DNA of 64,000 bases from UBA1351 sp964563505 (lineage in GTDB: Bacteria > Bacillota > Clostridia > Lachnospirales > Vallitaleaceae). Location: assembly GCA_964563505.1 (NCBI GenBank), contig CAZLXW010000002.1, positions 41,105 through 105,104 on the forward strand, given 5' to 3'. Both the position numbers and the translations under genes were made by a program. Shown piece after piece: positions 1-9,725 of the stretch. Under the pieces are notes generated by a model, which had not been told where the DNA came from, made no database searches, and was given only the letters and a program-made list of their open reading frames with translations. Positions within the stretch are counted from its first letter, which is position 1. Every line of letters begins with the position of its first letter.

Positions 1-1121
1 CCTTCAATTCCCCAGTTAATAAGGTTCATAAAATCAGCATTTGTATATGCAAAATTCAAAAATTCCATTGCTTTTTCAGGATTTTCTGAGTTATTTGCAA
101 TTCCCCAGTTAAAGAAATTCACACCACTTGACATTAATAATCCCTCTTCAATGTGTGCAATTTCAAGTTCATAACCTGTCACGCGCTCTTCTTGAACTAA
201 AAATCCCGGTTTTGTCTGAGAAACATAAGAAAACGCATTTCCTGCTTTGACTAAATTGCTGGCCGATTCAGTTGTTGTTGCCGCATCCGGCATCACATAG
301 CCATCGACATACCATTCTCTAAGCAAACGTGCATATTCAATAAACACTTCATCTTCAAACCAGTTAGTGACCTCTGTCGTTTGCCCAAAGTCTGCTAATA
401 CACCAAAATAATCATATAAATTATCTACCAGTTGAAGTCGGTCAATTGTATCGGGACCAACAAGCATATCCATTCCAGGCTCTCCTGCTTTAATCGTTGC
501 GTATACTTCCGTCATGTCTGAAAGACTGCTAATTGAATTTACATCAATATTATACTTATCCACTAAATCCTTACGCATAACAACCGCTTTTGGTGAACCA
601 CTCTCTTTTTGTGCTGGAAAACCATAGAGGAATCCATCAACGGTTCCTACACGTGCAAGATCTTCTCCAAGAACGTCGATAATACCTTGTCCATGTGATT
701 CAAGTAAATCTGACATATCCACAAGTTGTCCCGCATTCACATAGGTACCGGCTTGTTGGAAGAAAATAGGAAACACATCGAGCGAATCATTTCCTGACAA
801 CATGAGACGAAGTCGGTCTGCATAATCTCCGAATCCAAGTTGTAAAAGATCAACTTCAATACCAAGCTCTTCACGTGTCAATTCATTAATTGCTTCTTCC
901 ACTAATTCTAAATCTTCTTGTTCGTTAGCAATAAATGCCATTGTCAGCTGATAATAATCTTCACTCATTTCTGACGAACTATTATCGGTTTGACTATTGT
1001 CTGTTTGATTGCTTTCTGTTTGTGTTCCATCCATTGAATCATTGTTATTACTAGCACATCCCACTGTGCTCACGAGTAAAACTACCACCATAAATACGAC
1101 GCTAAACATTTTCTTTAACAT
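1..1121 (-). CDS. ABC transporter substrate-binding lipoprotein, LipO/DUF3502-like (3' end outside window)
   Basis: Extracellular sugar- or oligosaccharide-binding lipoprotein of an ABC importer. The ATG at 1121 follows an AGGTGA ribosome site. A signal peptide (MLKK, then a hydrophobic run) ends in the lipobox VSTVGC, and a Ser/Asn/Thr/Gln-rich linker follows. The mature part has the features of family 1 solute-binding proteins of the LipO kind, for example LMLSGNDSLDVFP and the GVNFFNWGIANNSENPEKA region. About 373 codons are visible; the C-terminus lies beyond base 1. It follows a kinase/regulator pair in the same direction, so that pair probably controls it. Ligand unknown. Confidence 0.85.
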   Translation of the reverse strand, partial: MLKKMFSVVFMVVVLLVSTVGCASNNNDSMDGTQTESNQTDNSQTDNSSSEMSEDYYQLTMAFIANEQEDLELVEEAINELTREELGIEVDLLQLGFGDYADRLRLMLSGNDSLDVFPIFFQQAGTYVNAGQLVDMSDLLESHGQGIIDVLGEDLARVGTVDGFLYGFPAQKESGSPKAVVMRKDLVDKYNIDVNSISSLSDMTEVYATIKAGEPGMDMLVGPDTIDRLQLVDNLYDYFGVLADFGQTTEVTNWFEDEVFIEYARLLREWYVDGYVMPDAATTTESASNLVKAGNAFSYVSQTKPGFLVQEERVTGYELEIAHIEEGLLMSSGVNFFNWGIANNSENPEKAMEFLNFAYTNADFMNLINWGIE

Positions 1122-1150
1122 ACATTCACCTCATAAATTATATTTTATTA

Positions 1151-1200
1151 ACATGTGACATGTACATTATAACAACTTAATTTTACTAAACTATAGTAAA
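1151..1200 (-). promoter_or_regulatory. Promoter region with two palindromes upstream of the lipoprotein gene
   Basis: A TATAAT -10 box lies on the minus strand at 1171-1166. Just downstream is the dyad ACATG-TGA-CATGT (1151-1163). Upstream, near the -35 position, is a second dyad with TTTACTA/TAGTAAA arms (1182-1200). No good -35 box is visible, which fits a promoter needing an activator, plausibly the AraC-type regulator encoded next door. Assigning the dyads to that regulator is inference. Confidence 0.45.
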
Positions 1201-1224
1201 GTTATGACCTATTTAATGGTAATT

Positions 1225-2748
1225 TTAGTTTTCGCGCATTTGTTTTGGTGTGATTCCGTAGTGTTTTTTAAATACTTTGATAAAATATGAATAATCTGTA
1301 TATCCGACAATCGAACCAATTTCCGATAATGGAATATCATGATTGTCAACCAAATCTTTTGCATTTTCCATACGCTTTGATGTTAAATATCTGCTAAAGC
1401 TTTCACCGGTTTCTTCTTTAAACAAGCGGCTTAAGTATGATGAATTGACAAAATACCGGTGTTTAGCTAATCCCTCTAAAGAAATCTCACCTGCATAATT
1501 CTTGTCAATAAAGACTTTTAAATCATCAATCAAGGATGGATTTATTTCTTTCTTCATCTCAATAACTTCTTTACAAATCACTTCTACTCTTCCCATTAAA
1601 AATTCTAAAAGCTCTTTTTGAGAAAAGAAAGACGAATAATCGATTTGCCACTGAAGTAATTGGTCTAAATGCCTTGATTGAATTTGTTTAATTTTCGTAT
1701 TCATAACATTCATGAGTTCAATACAAAAATCATTAAGCACTGAAAAAGCCGTATTCTCGTGTGTCTTCATTTCACTAAACACACGTTTTATATACTGTTT
1801 AATCCAATCAGAATTACCCTGTGATAAATATTCAAGAAGCAATTTCTTAGTGTTTGCATTCAATAACGATGATGAATAATTGTATTGGACCACTTCTTTA
1901 ACATCGTATACCTTTCCTGTTCCTTGGACTAATCGATATTTCAATGCTTCTTCAGCCTCCGAATAAGCTAGCGGAAGCTCAACAAGCGTATTTTTTACAC
2001 AACTGACACCTATGCAAAGATCGATCTCATCATTTCTTTGCATGGATACTATGATTTTTTTTAACTGAATCATTATTTTGCGGCGTTGTTCTTCTTTATC
2101 CAGAAAATCATTTTCCGGTAACGGAAAGATAAGATTCCACTGATTGACCACTTGGTTTGATTTAAAAACAATATTCTGTTTTGTATCAAGAAACACCTGA
2201 TTAATATAGCTTTCTATTTCAACCACTTCAGTATTTAAAAAGATAAGGCCTATAAAAAAATGCTTTAATGATACTACCCGATCTGTCATTTGATCTTTAT
2301 ATGTTAAGGGATGTTCAATTTTCTTAAGAACGATTTGATTCAAAAAATCTTGTTCCTTTTGCTGTTCTACAAAGGCTTGTTTTTGCATTTCTCGACGACA
2401 TTCTTCTAAGCATTGTATTAGCTCCATTCGTTTTAACGGCTTCAAAAGATACTGTTTCACTTTATATCTTATGGCATCTTGCGCATAATGAAAATCGGCA
2501 AATCCAGTAATAAGAATTGTTCTTACACTCGGATATAATTTCGCCACACGTTTACTTAGTTCAATTCCATCCATTTGAGGCATTCGTATATCTGCCAAAA
2601 TGATGTCAATTTTTTCATTTGTTAATATTTCTAGTGCTTTCGCCCCATCTTCCGCTTCAAACAAATCAATATTTTTATCCCATTCATGAATATATTTAAT
2701 TGTAACTTTTCTGGCATAATATTCATCATCAACGACAAGCATCTTCAT
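1225..2748 (-). CDS. YesN-type response regulator, AraC family
   Basis: Cytoplasmic response regulator of 507 residues. The N-terminal receiver domain (about 1-120) has the acidic pair D7/D8, phosphoacceptor D53 (in ILADIRMP), T81 and K103 (LLKP). A long middle region of unknown structure follows. The C-terminal AraC DNA-binding domain (about 405-507) has two helix-turn-helix units and ends in the typical YSYFIKVFKKHYGITP signature. It starts 7 bp after the kinase gene, so the two form one two-component system that presumably activates the adjacent sugar-uptake genes. Confidence 0.93.
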   Translation of the reverse strand: MKMLVVDDEYYARKVTIKYIHEWDKNIDLFEAEDGAKALEILTNEKIDIILADIRMPQMDGIELSKRVAKLYPSVRTILITGFADFHYAQDAIRYKVKQYLLKPLKRMELIQCLEECRREMQKQAFVEQQKEQDFLNQIVLKKIEHPLTYKDQMTDRVVSLKHFFIGLIFLNTEVVEIESYINQVFLDTKQNIVFKSNQVVNQWNLIFPLPENDFLDKEEQRRKIMIQLKKIIVSMQRNDEIDLCIGVSCVKNTLVELPLAYSEAEEALKYRLVQGTGKVYDVKEVVQYNYSSSLLNANTKKLLLEYLSQGNSDWIKQYIKRVFSEMKTHENTAFSVLNDFCIELMNVMNTKIKQIQSRHLDQLLQWQIDYSSFFSQKELLEFLMGRVEVICKEVIEMKKEINPSLIDDLKVFIDKNYAGEISLEGLAKHRYFVNSSYLSRLFKEETGESFSRYLTSKRMENAKDLVDNHDIPLSEIGSIVGYTDYSYFIKVFKKHYGITPKQMREN

Positions 2749-2755
2749 CTTTTAT

Positions 2756-4573
2756 TTACTCCTTTTCAATTAATCTTGGTAATCGAAGTTCTACGATTAA
2801 TCCACCCGGTTGACGGGTTTTCATTGACAGACCGTATTGTTTTCCATAGTATTTTTTTATACGATAGTGGACATTTTTCACCCCTAATCGGTTCAAATCA
2901 TCATCAACAATATCATGTATCGTTTCATAAGCAAGTTCTTGATGCATCTGCTCTATTTGTTCTTGACTCATCCCAATACCATCGTCTTCAATCACAACAA
3001 TAAAATCCGTATCATTTAAGTCATATGCCGAGATGCTTATACTTCCTTTTCCGCTTCTTGGTTCTATTCCATGATAAATCGCATTTTCAACTAAAGGTTG
3101 AAGCAAAAACTTAAGAATTCTTCGTTGTTGCATCTGTTCATCTATTGCGAAGCTATAATTAATTCGGTTTGGAAAACGTAGTCGTTGAATACATAAATAG
3201 TTCTCGATTTGATCGAGTTCATCTTTGAGTGTTACAATATTTTTACCTTTCACATTATATCTAAACATATCAGAAAGGGCTGTTGTCGCCTCTGAAATTT
3301 CCGATACATCGTATAAACTTGCAATCGAACTAATCATATTCAAGGTATTATATAAAAAATGGGGATTAATTTGGAATTGCAGCATTTTAATCTCAATTCG
3401 TTTATTGTTTTCTAATATTCGGTATTCCTTTTTTATACTTTCTTCGAGCTGAACAGACATACTGTTGAAACTATCAATAAGCATATTGATTTCATCTTCA
3501 TTTTTTACATTTTTTTCAATGATTGAAAATTCTCCATCTTTTTCAAGACGCTTCATTGCTTGATGGAGTTGATTGATTGGCTTTGTTAGATTTGCTGATA
3601 AGAAGTAACCCGTTAAAATAGTCACAAGCAAAATAACCACTAATGTCCACATAACAAACTCCAAATTATCAACCACATTAGATTGCATACTGTAGCTAGG
3701 CAAGAATAAAATAACTTTAAATCCGGTCGCTATATTTTCTATCCCAACTAAGGAAATAAGATTGTTCTCATATTCAAATTCAATATGATTAATACCTGAA
3801 TCGTCCCATTGTGCATTGATTTTTTGAACCATATAATCTGAACCAGCTTGATCAAAATAGATTTCATTCAATCCTGATTGATAGATCATTTGATTTCCTT
3901 GAAGGATAACTAAGTTTTGAAGGCGTTCTTCTTCTAGCGTTTTGTCAAAATTATCTTGTATCGTTTTATAGTCTAGATCAATACAAATATATCCACTTTT
4001 ACGATAATCATTTGGATTTAACAAGACCCGAGTTAGTGTCATTAACTCCTCTTCTTGCTTTCCATTAACAAATCCTGTGTAAACATTTGAAATGTAGCTT
4101 TCACCGTTCTTATCTTGAACACGCTGAAGGAAGGTATCTAAATCTGTCAAATTTTCTTCAATTGTCCGAATATTACTATATGTATCTCCGTGTAAGCTCA
4201 CTAGTGTTATTCCCAACACATGAGGACTAATCTGTGTTGAATACCTAAGTACACTATCAATTCTTCGATAATTTTCTAAATACTCTGCTGTCGAATAATC
4301 TTGAGCTTCTGTAAGAATTTCTTGAATACGTTGATCCGAAAAATTAATGCCTGCCAAACGCTCAATCGTGGACATTGTTTGGTCTATGTTTTGATTAATT
4401 TGTTCACATAGCTGTCCCATATAATCCAAATTATTATTTTTTATGGTTTGATTTGTTCGGTAGGTTAGTATTGCAAAGGATATAAAAAAAGGCAAACTAA
4501 TAACAAGGATATATATTGTTAATGTTCGCTTTTGAAGTTTCATCATTTTATGTTTTTTGATATATTTGAACAT
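2756..4573 (-). CDS. YesM-type sensor histidine kinase
   Basis: Membrane sensor kinase. I prefer the ATG at 4573, which has AGGTG six bases upstream; a GTG at 4582 in the same frame lacks a well-placed site. Counted from that GTG, membrane segments lie at about 22-41 and 308-330 and enclose an extracellular sensor domain. A HAMP linker, the His_kinase box QINPHFLYNTLN with phosphoacceptor H408, and a HATPase_c domain (ENAIYHG, DDGIGM) follow. It is sandwiched between a solute-binding lipoprotein gene (9 bp upstream) and its cognate regulator, so the lipoprotein may present ligand to it. Confidence 0.93.
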   Translation of the reverse strand: MFKYIKKHKMMKLQKRTLTIYILVISLPFFISFAILTYRTNQTIKNNNLDYMGQLCEQINQNIDQTMSTIERLAGINFSDQRIQEILTEAQDYSTAEYLENYRRIDSVLRYSTQISPHVLGITLVSLHGDTYSNIRTIEENLTDLDTFLQRVQDKNGESYISNVYTGFVNGKQEEELMTLTRVLLNPNDYRKSGYICIDLDYKTIQDNFDKTLEEERLQNLVILQGNQMIYQSGLNEIYFDQAGSDYMVQKINAQWDDSGINHIEFEYENNLISLVGIENIATGFKVILFLPSYSMQSNVVDNLEFVMWTLVVILLVTILTGYFLSANLTKPINQLHQAMKRLEKDGEFSIIEKNVKNEDEINMLIDSFNSMSVQLEESIKKEYRILENNKRIEIKMLQFQINPHFLYNTLNMISSIASLYDVSEISEATTALSDMFRYNVKGKNIVTLKDELDQIENYLCIQRLRFPNRINYSFAIDEQMQQRRILKFLLQPLVENAIYHGIEPRSGKGSISISAYDLNDTDFIVVIEDDGIGMSQEQIEQMHQELAYETIHDIVDDDLNRLGVKNVHYRIKKYYGKQYGLSMKTRQPGGLIVELRLPRLIEKE

Positions 4574-4582
4574 GCAAATCAC

Positions 4583-5812
4583 CTATTGACTTTCCTCAAA
4601 TATTTGAATCATTGCTTCAATAAACCTATCTTGGTCTTTTGTTAATAGTAATAATTGAATCTCCTCCGCTAATCGTTCATTCGTTTGAGATGACCAATTT
4701 GCATCTGCATTCGTTCTATATTTGCCCTCACGAAGATATTTTTTGTGAAGACTGAGTTCCGGAATATAAACATCGACACCTGTAATCACAGGTACACTAC
4801 CATCATTAAGGCAAAAATATTCCATATTCTCTGCACGTGAAATAAACTCAAGAAAAAGTAAGGCCGCTTCCTTTTTTTGAGTTCTAGAAGACACGCACAA
4901 AGAAAAATCACCTGCAAATGCCGGTACATATTCTGCTACTTCATTTTGTTTTGGAATAGGAAACATAGCAAAGTTAATATCCGGATTGATTTGTTTAATC
5001 CACGGAATTTTCCAACTCCCCATAATAAGCATAGCACTCTTTCCTTGAGCGAAGTCATAGACGGCTTGATCATTGGTCGTCTGCATCATATTTTCTTGGC
5101 CATAGCTAACTAACTGCGAAAATTGCTGCGTTAATTCTATAAGCTCTTTTTTATAGTTCGAAATATTTCCTGCTATCGAAGCTTCAATGAAGGCATCATA
5201 GTTGTCCATTGATGGTAACAAGGCATACCATTGCTGTTGTAAAGACAAATGCTCTTTTCCCATAAATAAAAACGGCCTTATTCCTGCCCGTTCAATCATT
5301 TCTGCATTGTTAATCAAAGCATCAAAATCTTGGGGGATTGTCAAACCTAGTTCTTCATATATATCCACGTTATAATAAACACCTGATGTACTATAGGTAA
5401 GAGGAAGTATGTAGTCGTTACCATTTATTTGATATTCTTGACGCACTTTGGGGTCAACTCTATTCATAAATTCATATTCTGTTAATTCAAGAACAAAGCC
5501 TTCCTCGACCTGTTTTCTCCAAGTTGCATTTGGCCATTGGATAAATACATCCGGCACATTATTACTGGCAAATCGACTCAATAACGTCTGATATCCTCCA
5601 ACTGACGTATTATGATTCACTCGAATATTGGGATACTCCTGTTCAAACTCTCCTATTAAATAGTTCATGATTTCTTGTGTTTCTTTTTTTGAATTAAAAA
5701 ATTCAATTTCAACAACTTCACTCCCACTATTTTGAGGCACTTCCACCTCACGACCGCATCCTATCATAAAAAAAGCTGCAAAAAAAACTACTATTCTATA
5801 AATTGATTTCAT
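4583..5812 (-). CDS. Extracellular solute-binding lipoprotein co-encoded with the sensor kinase
   Basis: Family 1 (MalE-like) sugar-binding lipoprotein of about 409 residues. The ATG at 5812 is chosen because GGAGGTG lies directly upstream; the frame stays open to 5836 without a comparable site. The signal peptide MKSIYRIVVFFAAFFMIGC ends in a lipobox Cys. MalE-like motifs include the SRFASNNVPDVFIQW region and GKSAMLIMGSWK. No permease genes accompany it. It is the first gene of a tight lipoprotein-kinase-regulator unit, so it may act as a sensing accessory rather than in transport. That role is inference. Confidence 0.85.
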   Translation of the reverse strand: MKSIYRIVVFFAAFFMIGCGREVEVPQNSGSEVVEIEFFNSKKETQEIMNYLIGEFEQEYPNIRVNHNTSVGGYQTLLSRFASNNVPDVFIQWPNATWRKQVEEGFVLELTEYEFMNRVDPKVRQEYQINGNDYILPLTYSTSGVYYNVDIYEELGLTIPQDFDALINNAEMIERAGIRPFLFMGKEHLSLQQQWYALLPSMDNYDAFIEASIAGNISNYKKELIELTQQFSQLVSYGQENMMQTTNDQAVYDFAQGKSAMLIMGSWKIPWIKQINPDINFAMFPIPKQNEVAEYVPAFAGDFSLCVSSRTQKKEAALLFLEFISRAENMEYFCLNDGSVPVITGVDVYIPELSLHKKYLREGKYRTNADANWSSQTNERLAEEIQLLLLTKDQDRFIEAMIQIFEESQ

Positions 5813-5942
5813 AAGCACCTCCATATCATCTTTCATTATAACATGATTATTCTAAAGGGTTATAGTCATCTTTTTACCTTGTGTATAGTAGTTTTTTGCG
5901 TCAAATATAAAGCACACTTACCATATTTGTACTTTTCTTATT

Positions 5943-6344
5943 TTACTCTTGATCAAGACGAATATTTCTAAAAACAATAAGCGAAAGAAAAATTGCAACT
6001 ATGGAAAATAAGACCGCAACACCATAAAAGGTTTTATAACTAAATGTTCCAATAATAATCCCTCCCATTATTGATCCTATACTAAAACCTAGATCTATGG
6101 AGCTAAAAAAAGTAGACGAAGCAGCTCCTCTCCTATCATAAGGTGCAAAAAGCAAAAATAAAGCCAAACTAAACACACATAATCCCGGAATAAGCAAACT
6201 CAAAGGATTCTTTATCCGATCAATAACTTTCCCAATAAATATATTGGCTACAAACATCGTCAAGGCCTGAATTGTATAGGACAGTCGTAATAAAAATTCT
6301 AATAAAATTTTTGTTAAATATTCTTTCTGACATGACCCCTCCAT
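5943..6344 (-). pseudogene. MFS transporter remnant
   Basis: A 133-residue frame resembling the C-terminal half of a major facilitator superfamily permease, a family of about 400 residues. It retains the loop VIDRIKNP and the late-helix motif RRGAASSTFFSSIDLG. The N-terminal six helices are absent. The segment between FLLFA and YDRRGAA is also much too short: roughly two helices seem deleted, joining helix ends directly. No ribosome site is evident. I therefore read it as a decayed gene, not a small transporter. Confidence 0.75.
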
Positions 6345-6373
6345 AAATAAAATAGTTTGTTCCCGCCTATAAA

Positions 6374-9300
6374 TTATACTAACAATTCCAGTAAATCTTC
6401 TTTGGAAAATGTCGCCATACTCATGCCGTCACCATTTAGCACTTCTTCGGCCAAGGCGTTTTTCTTCTCTTGAAGGCCAACAATTTTTTCTTCAATGGTG
6501 TCTTTGACAATCAGTTTATAGACACTGACAACATTGTCTTGTCCGATACGATGGGCTCGGTCTGTCGCCTGATTTTGAACGGCTACATTCCACCAAGGAT
6601 CAAAATGGATGACAATATCTGCTGCTGTGAGATTAAGTCCGGTTCCTCCCGCTTTTAGAGAAATACAGAAAACAGATGTGTCATCTGCATTAAAGGCATC
6701 TACCATTTCAGAACGTTTTGATTTACTCGTTGCACCTGTTAAAACATAATAACTGATCTTTTCTTTTTTCATACGTTGTGTCAATATCTCAATCATTGAT
6801 GTAAATTGAGAAAATAAAAGTATCTTATGTCCACCTTCAACCGCTTCATGAATGAGGTCAAGACAAGCTTCTACTTTTGCCGATGTTGACTGGAAATCTT
6901 CATATAAAAGGCTCGGGTCACAGCAAATTTGACGGAGTTTTGTTAATTCAGCTAATATCTGAAGCTTTCCTTGAGTAAACTCTTCCGTCGATTGATTCGT
7001 AAGCATCATCTTCATTAGGTTCACCCTAGCATCATAGACATGCTTTTGTTCTGATTCCATCTTGACATATAAGTTTTCTTCCAATTTTTCCGGTAAATCT
7101 AGCAAAACATTTTTCTTAAGTCTGCGAAGGACAAAAGGTGTAATCATTTTCTGTAGTCGCTTCATCGTGGCTTCATCTTGCCCTTGAACCGTCGGTAACT
7201 CAATCTCTTTTTTGAATTTAGTATAGCTGTGTAAAAATCCGGGCATTAAATAATCAAAAATACTCCATAATTCACTTAAGCGATTTTCAATCGGTGTCCC
7301 GGTAAGAGCTAGTTTGCATCCTGCGCCAACAAGTTTGACCGCCTTGGCTGCTTGTGTGTTATGATTTTTAATATATTGAGCTTCATCAATAATCATGGTA
7401 TGAAAATTCATAGCTTGATAATGGATAATATCTCGTTTAAGCAAATCATAAGATGTAATAAGTATTTCATCATCCTGACTATTGATCATCAATTCTTCAC
7501 GCTCCTTGGCTGTTCCCACAACCATAGTCGCCAATAAATCCGGAGCAAATTTGATAAATTCATTCTTCCAATTATAGACAAGAGAAGCCGGACTGACAAT
7601 TAACATTTTTTGATTGCTGCCAGCAAGCATATTTTCCTGTTCACTTAAAATATAGGTAATGATTTGCAATGATTTTCCAAGCCCCATATCATCAGCTAAA
7701 ATACCGCCAAAGCCATTGGCGCGAAGGGTCTTTAACCACAAAAATCCGGATTTTTGATATTCTCTTAAAATCGGCTCTACAATAACCGGCAATTCATAAT
7801 CACTGTCTTCCACCGTTTTCATATTTCGAATGAGAGATTTAAACTCCCGATTTCTTGCAACTGCAATTGACTGATCTTCCTTTAGTTGCTCATCTAAATA
7901 AAGGGCACGGTATTTAGGCAACTTAAGTGTATCTTGTCGTAGTTGACTCTCTGTAAGTTTCAATCCCTCTTTTAATTCATATAAGGATCCAAGTTCTTCC
8001 CCTTCAACATGAATAAAAGAACCATCTTTGAGACGATAATAACGTTTTTTGGGACTATACTTAGACAGAATTTCAATCAAAACTTCTTTGGGTAAATCTT
8101 CAGATGTTATTGTTAGTTCTAATAAATCACTTTCTACGGAAACACCTACAGAGACTTTTGACTTATATACAACATTCATTTTCTTTAGCCGGTCTGTTAC
8201 ATAGACTTCTCCTAATGCCTTAAAGCTTTCAATTCCTTGAACAAGGAGTTCATATATTCTGTTTTCATCTTCTAATATCTCTAATTCCTGAGTTTTGGCA
8301 TTGAAGTGATTAAAAAACGGGGAAATTTTTTGATTCACTTCAACTTCTTTATAAGAATCTCGAATAATTTCACTCTTTTGTTGATTATATAAATTAACCT
8401 TATCTTGATCATAACAAGCGAGTATTTTACAGGTCACACAATCACGGTGTGGTGTATCAAGATAAATCTCAAATCGTACCGGATTTGGTTGGTAATCTTC
8501 TTCGCTAAAGTTATCTCTTTCAATCTTATAGTATTCTTTAAGTTTCGGAAGAAGGTCTCGACAAAAAATCTTTAAATCTTCCTTAAGAATAAAAAGCTTA
8601 GGTTCTTCTAAGTAATTAATACAATTTTGAAACTCTTTAATAGGTTCAAGATTACGTGCATCTTCTGTATATATTTTCCCTTTGTGAAAATACAGATACT
8701 GTCGTTCATCCGTATAAGCATTAACACGCTCTGCAATGATTTCTGCCCCTTTTTCCTTACCCGTGATTTTCATTTTGCGTTGAAGTTTATCTTTTGAATA
8801 TGTCCAGATGTTATTGGTCTCCCCAATTAAATCTAGATGTATAGGTCTGTTCTTGATGGTTTCAAAAACTTCAATGAGTTCATCCAAAGATAAGCGAATA
8901 GACCGGTTGCTCCCTCCATAATATCCATGATAGGACTCCATATATCGTTTTTCGCCGATATCGGTTATTAAGCTTGCTAAGGCCTTTGAATCCTCATCGA
9001 AGGCGTCAATCGTGTGAAGGAACTTAAGTTTCTTACCATATTGGACATAACGTTTTGAACGAATGGCATTAGCAAAGTCAATGATATTCTTTACCACATA
9101 CATCTGGCCTTCACCAACTTTTAATTCAATCTCTGCTCCATGATGATCACATTTAAAATAAGGATCTAAATGAATATTTCCCATCTGATTATCGGTAAAA
9201 ATCGGTGTTTGAACAGGCTTTGATGCTTTTTCCAACAACTGTTTAAGTTCTGGTGTTGTTTGAAGGGGAGGATTATAGGGAATTGGTACATTCAGTGGCG

Positions 9301-9619
9301 TATACTTATCTTCCTCATAATCGATATATTCAAGAATCGCAGCCACGCAATGTTTACATATTCCATTATAAGCATCAAACGCAGGGCACTCACAATAGAT
9401 ATCATCAAGTTCATCCTCTTCATTGTCATATAAAAATTCTACATAATAACGTTTACGTCCGCTCCCTTGGACTAAAGCTGTCACCTTGGAAAAGCTCTTA
9501 CCCCAATCCGATTCTTTATCCACCTCAAGTTCGAGCACGTAGTTTTGATGATATAAATTAAGGCCTCTAGCATAGCTTTTATAATTAGTCAACTCTTGAA
9601 TTCTACCACGTTCAATCAT
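6374..9619 (-). CDS. SWIM zinc-finger SNF2-family DEAD/H helicase
   Basis: Swi2/Snf2 ATPase of about 1081 residues that probably translocates on or remodels protein-DNA complexes. The ATG at 9619 has GGAGG eight bases upstream. Near the N-terminus is a SWIM zinc finger (CEC, then CKH, about residues 76-90). A long region typical of bacterial SNF2 proteins follows. The ATPase core has Walker A LADDMGLGKS (about residue 645), the DEAQ box MIIDEAQYIKN and LTGTPIENR. The C-terminal helicase lobe ends with TDRAHRIGQ. It stands alone; common in Clostridia, cellular role not established. Confidence 0.92.
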   Translation of the reverse strand: MIERGRIQELTNYKSYARGLNLYHQNYVLELEVDKESDWGKSFSKVTALVQGSGRKRYYVEFLYDNEEDELDDIYCECPAFDAYNGICKHCVAAILEYIDYEEDKYTPLNVPIPYNPPLQTTPELKQLLEKASKPVQTPIFTDNQMGNIHLDPYFKCDHHGAEIELKVGEGQMYVVKNIIDFANAIRSKRYVQYGKKLKFLHTIDAFDEDSKALASLITDIGEKRYMESYHGYYGGSNRSIRLSLDELIEVFETIKNRPIHLDLIGETNNIWTYSKDKLQRKMKITGKEKGAEIIAERVNAYTDERQYLYFHKGKIYTEDARNLEPIKEFQNCINYLEEPKLFILKEDLKIFCRDLLPKLKEYYKIERDNFSEEDYQPNPVRFEIYLDTPHRDCVTCKILACYDQDKVNLYNQQKSEIIRDSYKEVEVNQKISPFFNHFNAKTQELEILEDENRIYELLVQGIESFKALGEVYVTDRLKKMNVVYKSKVSVGVSVESDLLELTITSEDLPKEVLIEILSKYSPKKRYYRLKDGSFIHVEGEELGSLYELKEGLKLTESQLRQDTLKLPKYRALYLDEQLKEDQSIAVARNREFKSLIRNMKTVEDSDYELPVIVEPILREYQKSGFLWLKTLRANGFGGILADDMGLGKSLQIITYILSEQENMLAGSNQKMLIVSPASLVYNWKNEFIKFAPDLLATMVVGTAKEREELMINSQDDEILITSYDLLKRDIIHYQAMNFHTMIIDEAQYIKNHNTQAAKAVKLVGAGCKLALTGTPIENRLSELWSIFDYLMPGFLHSYTKFKKEIELPTVQGQDEATMKRLQKMITPFVLRRLKKNVLLDLPEKLEENLYVKMESEQKHVYDARVNLMKMMLTNQSTEEFTQGKLQILAELTKLRQICCDPSLLYEDFQSTSAKVEACLDLIHEAVEGGHKILLFSQFTSMIEILTQRMKKEKISYYVLTGATSKSKRSEMVDAFNADDTSVFCISLKAGGTGLNLTAADIVIHFDPWWNVAVQNQATDRAHRIGQDNVVSVYKLIVKDTIEEKIVGLQEKKNALAEEVLNGDGMSMATFSKEDLLELLV

Positions 9620-9681
9620 TAATCCATCCTCCATATACATACTAAATCAAAAAAATCAATTAGATTTAGTATACCGTACAT

Positions 9682-9725
9682 AAAAAGAATCGACAATAGC
9701 CTAACAACTATTGTCGATTCTTTTT
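9682..9725. terminator. Bidirectional rho-independent terminator built into a gene's 3' end
   Basis: Arms AGAATCGACAATAG and CTATTGTCGATTCT flank an 8-base loop, with A-runs on the left and T-runs on the right, so a U-tract follows the stem on both strands. The right arm is also the last codons and stop of the beta-keto acid cleavage enzyme gene. It terminates that operon. Confidence 0.85.

Noticed and set aside
2686..3003. Plus-strand open frame of 105 codons
   Set aside because: Antisense shadow of the sensor-kinase and regulator genes, whose motifs are unambiguous.
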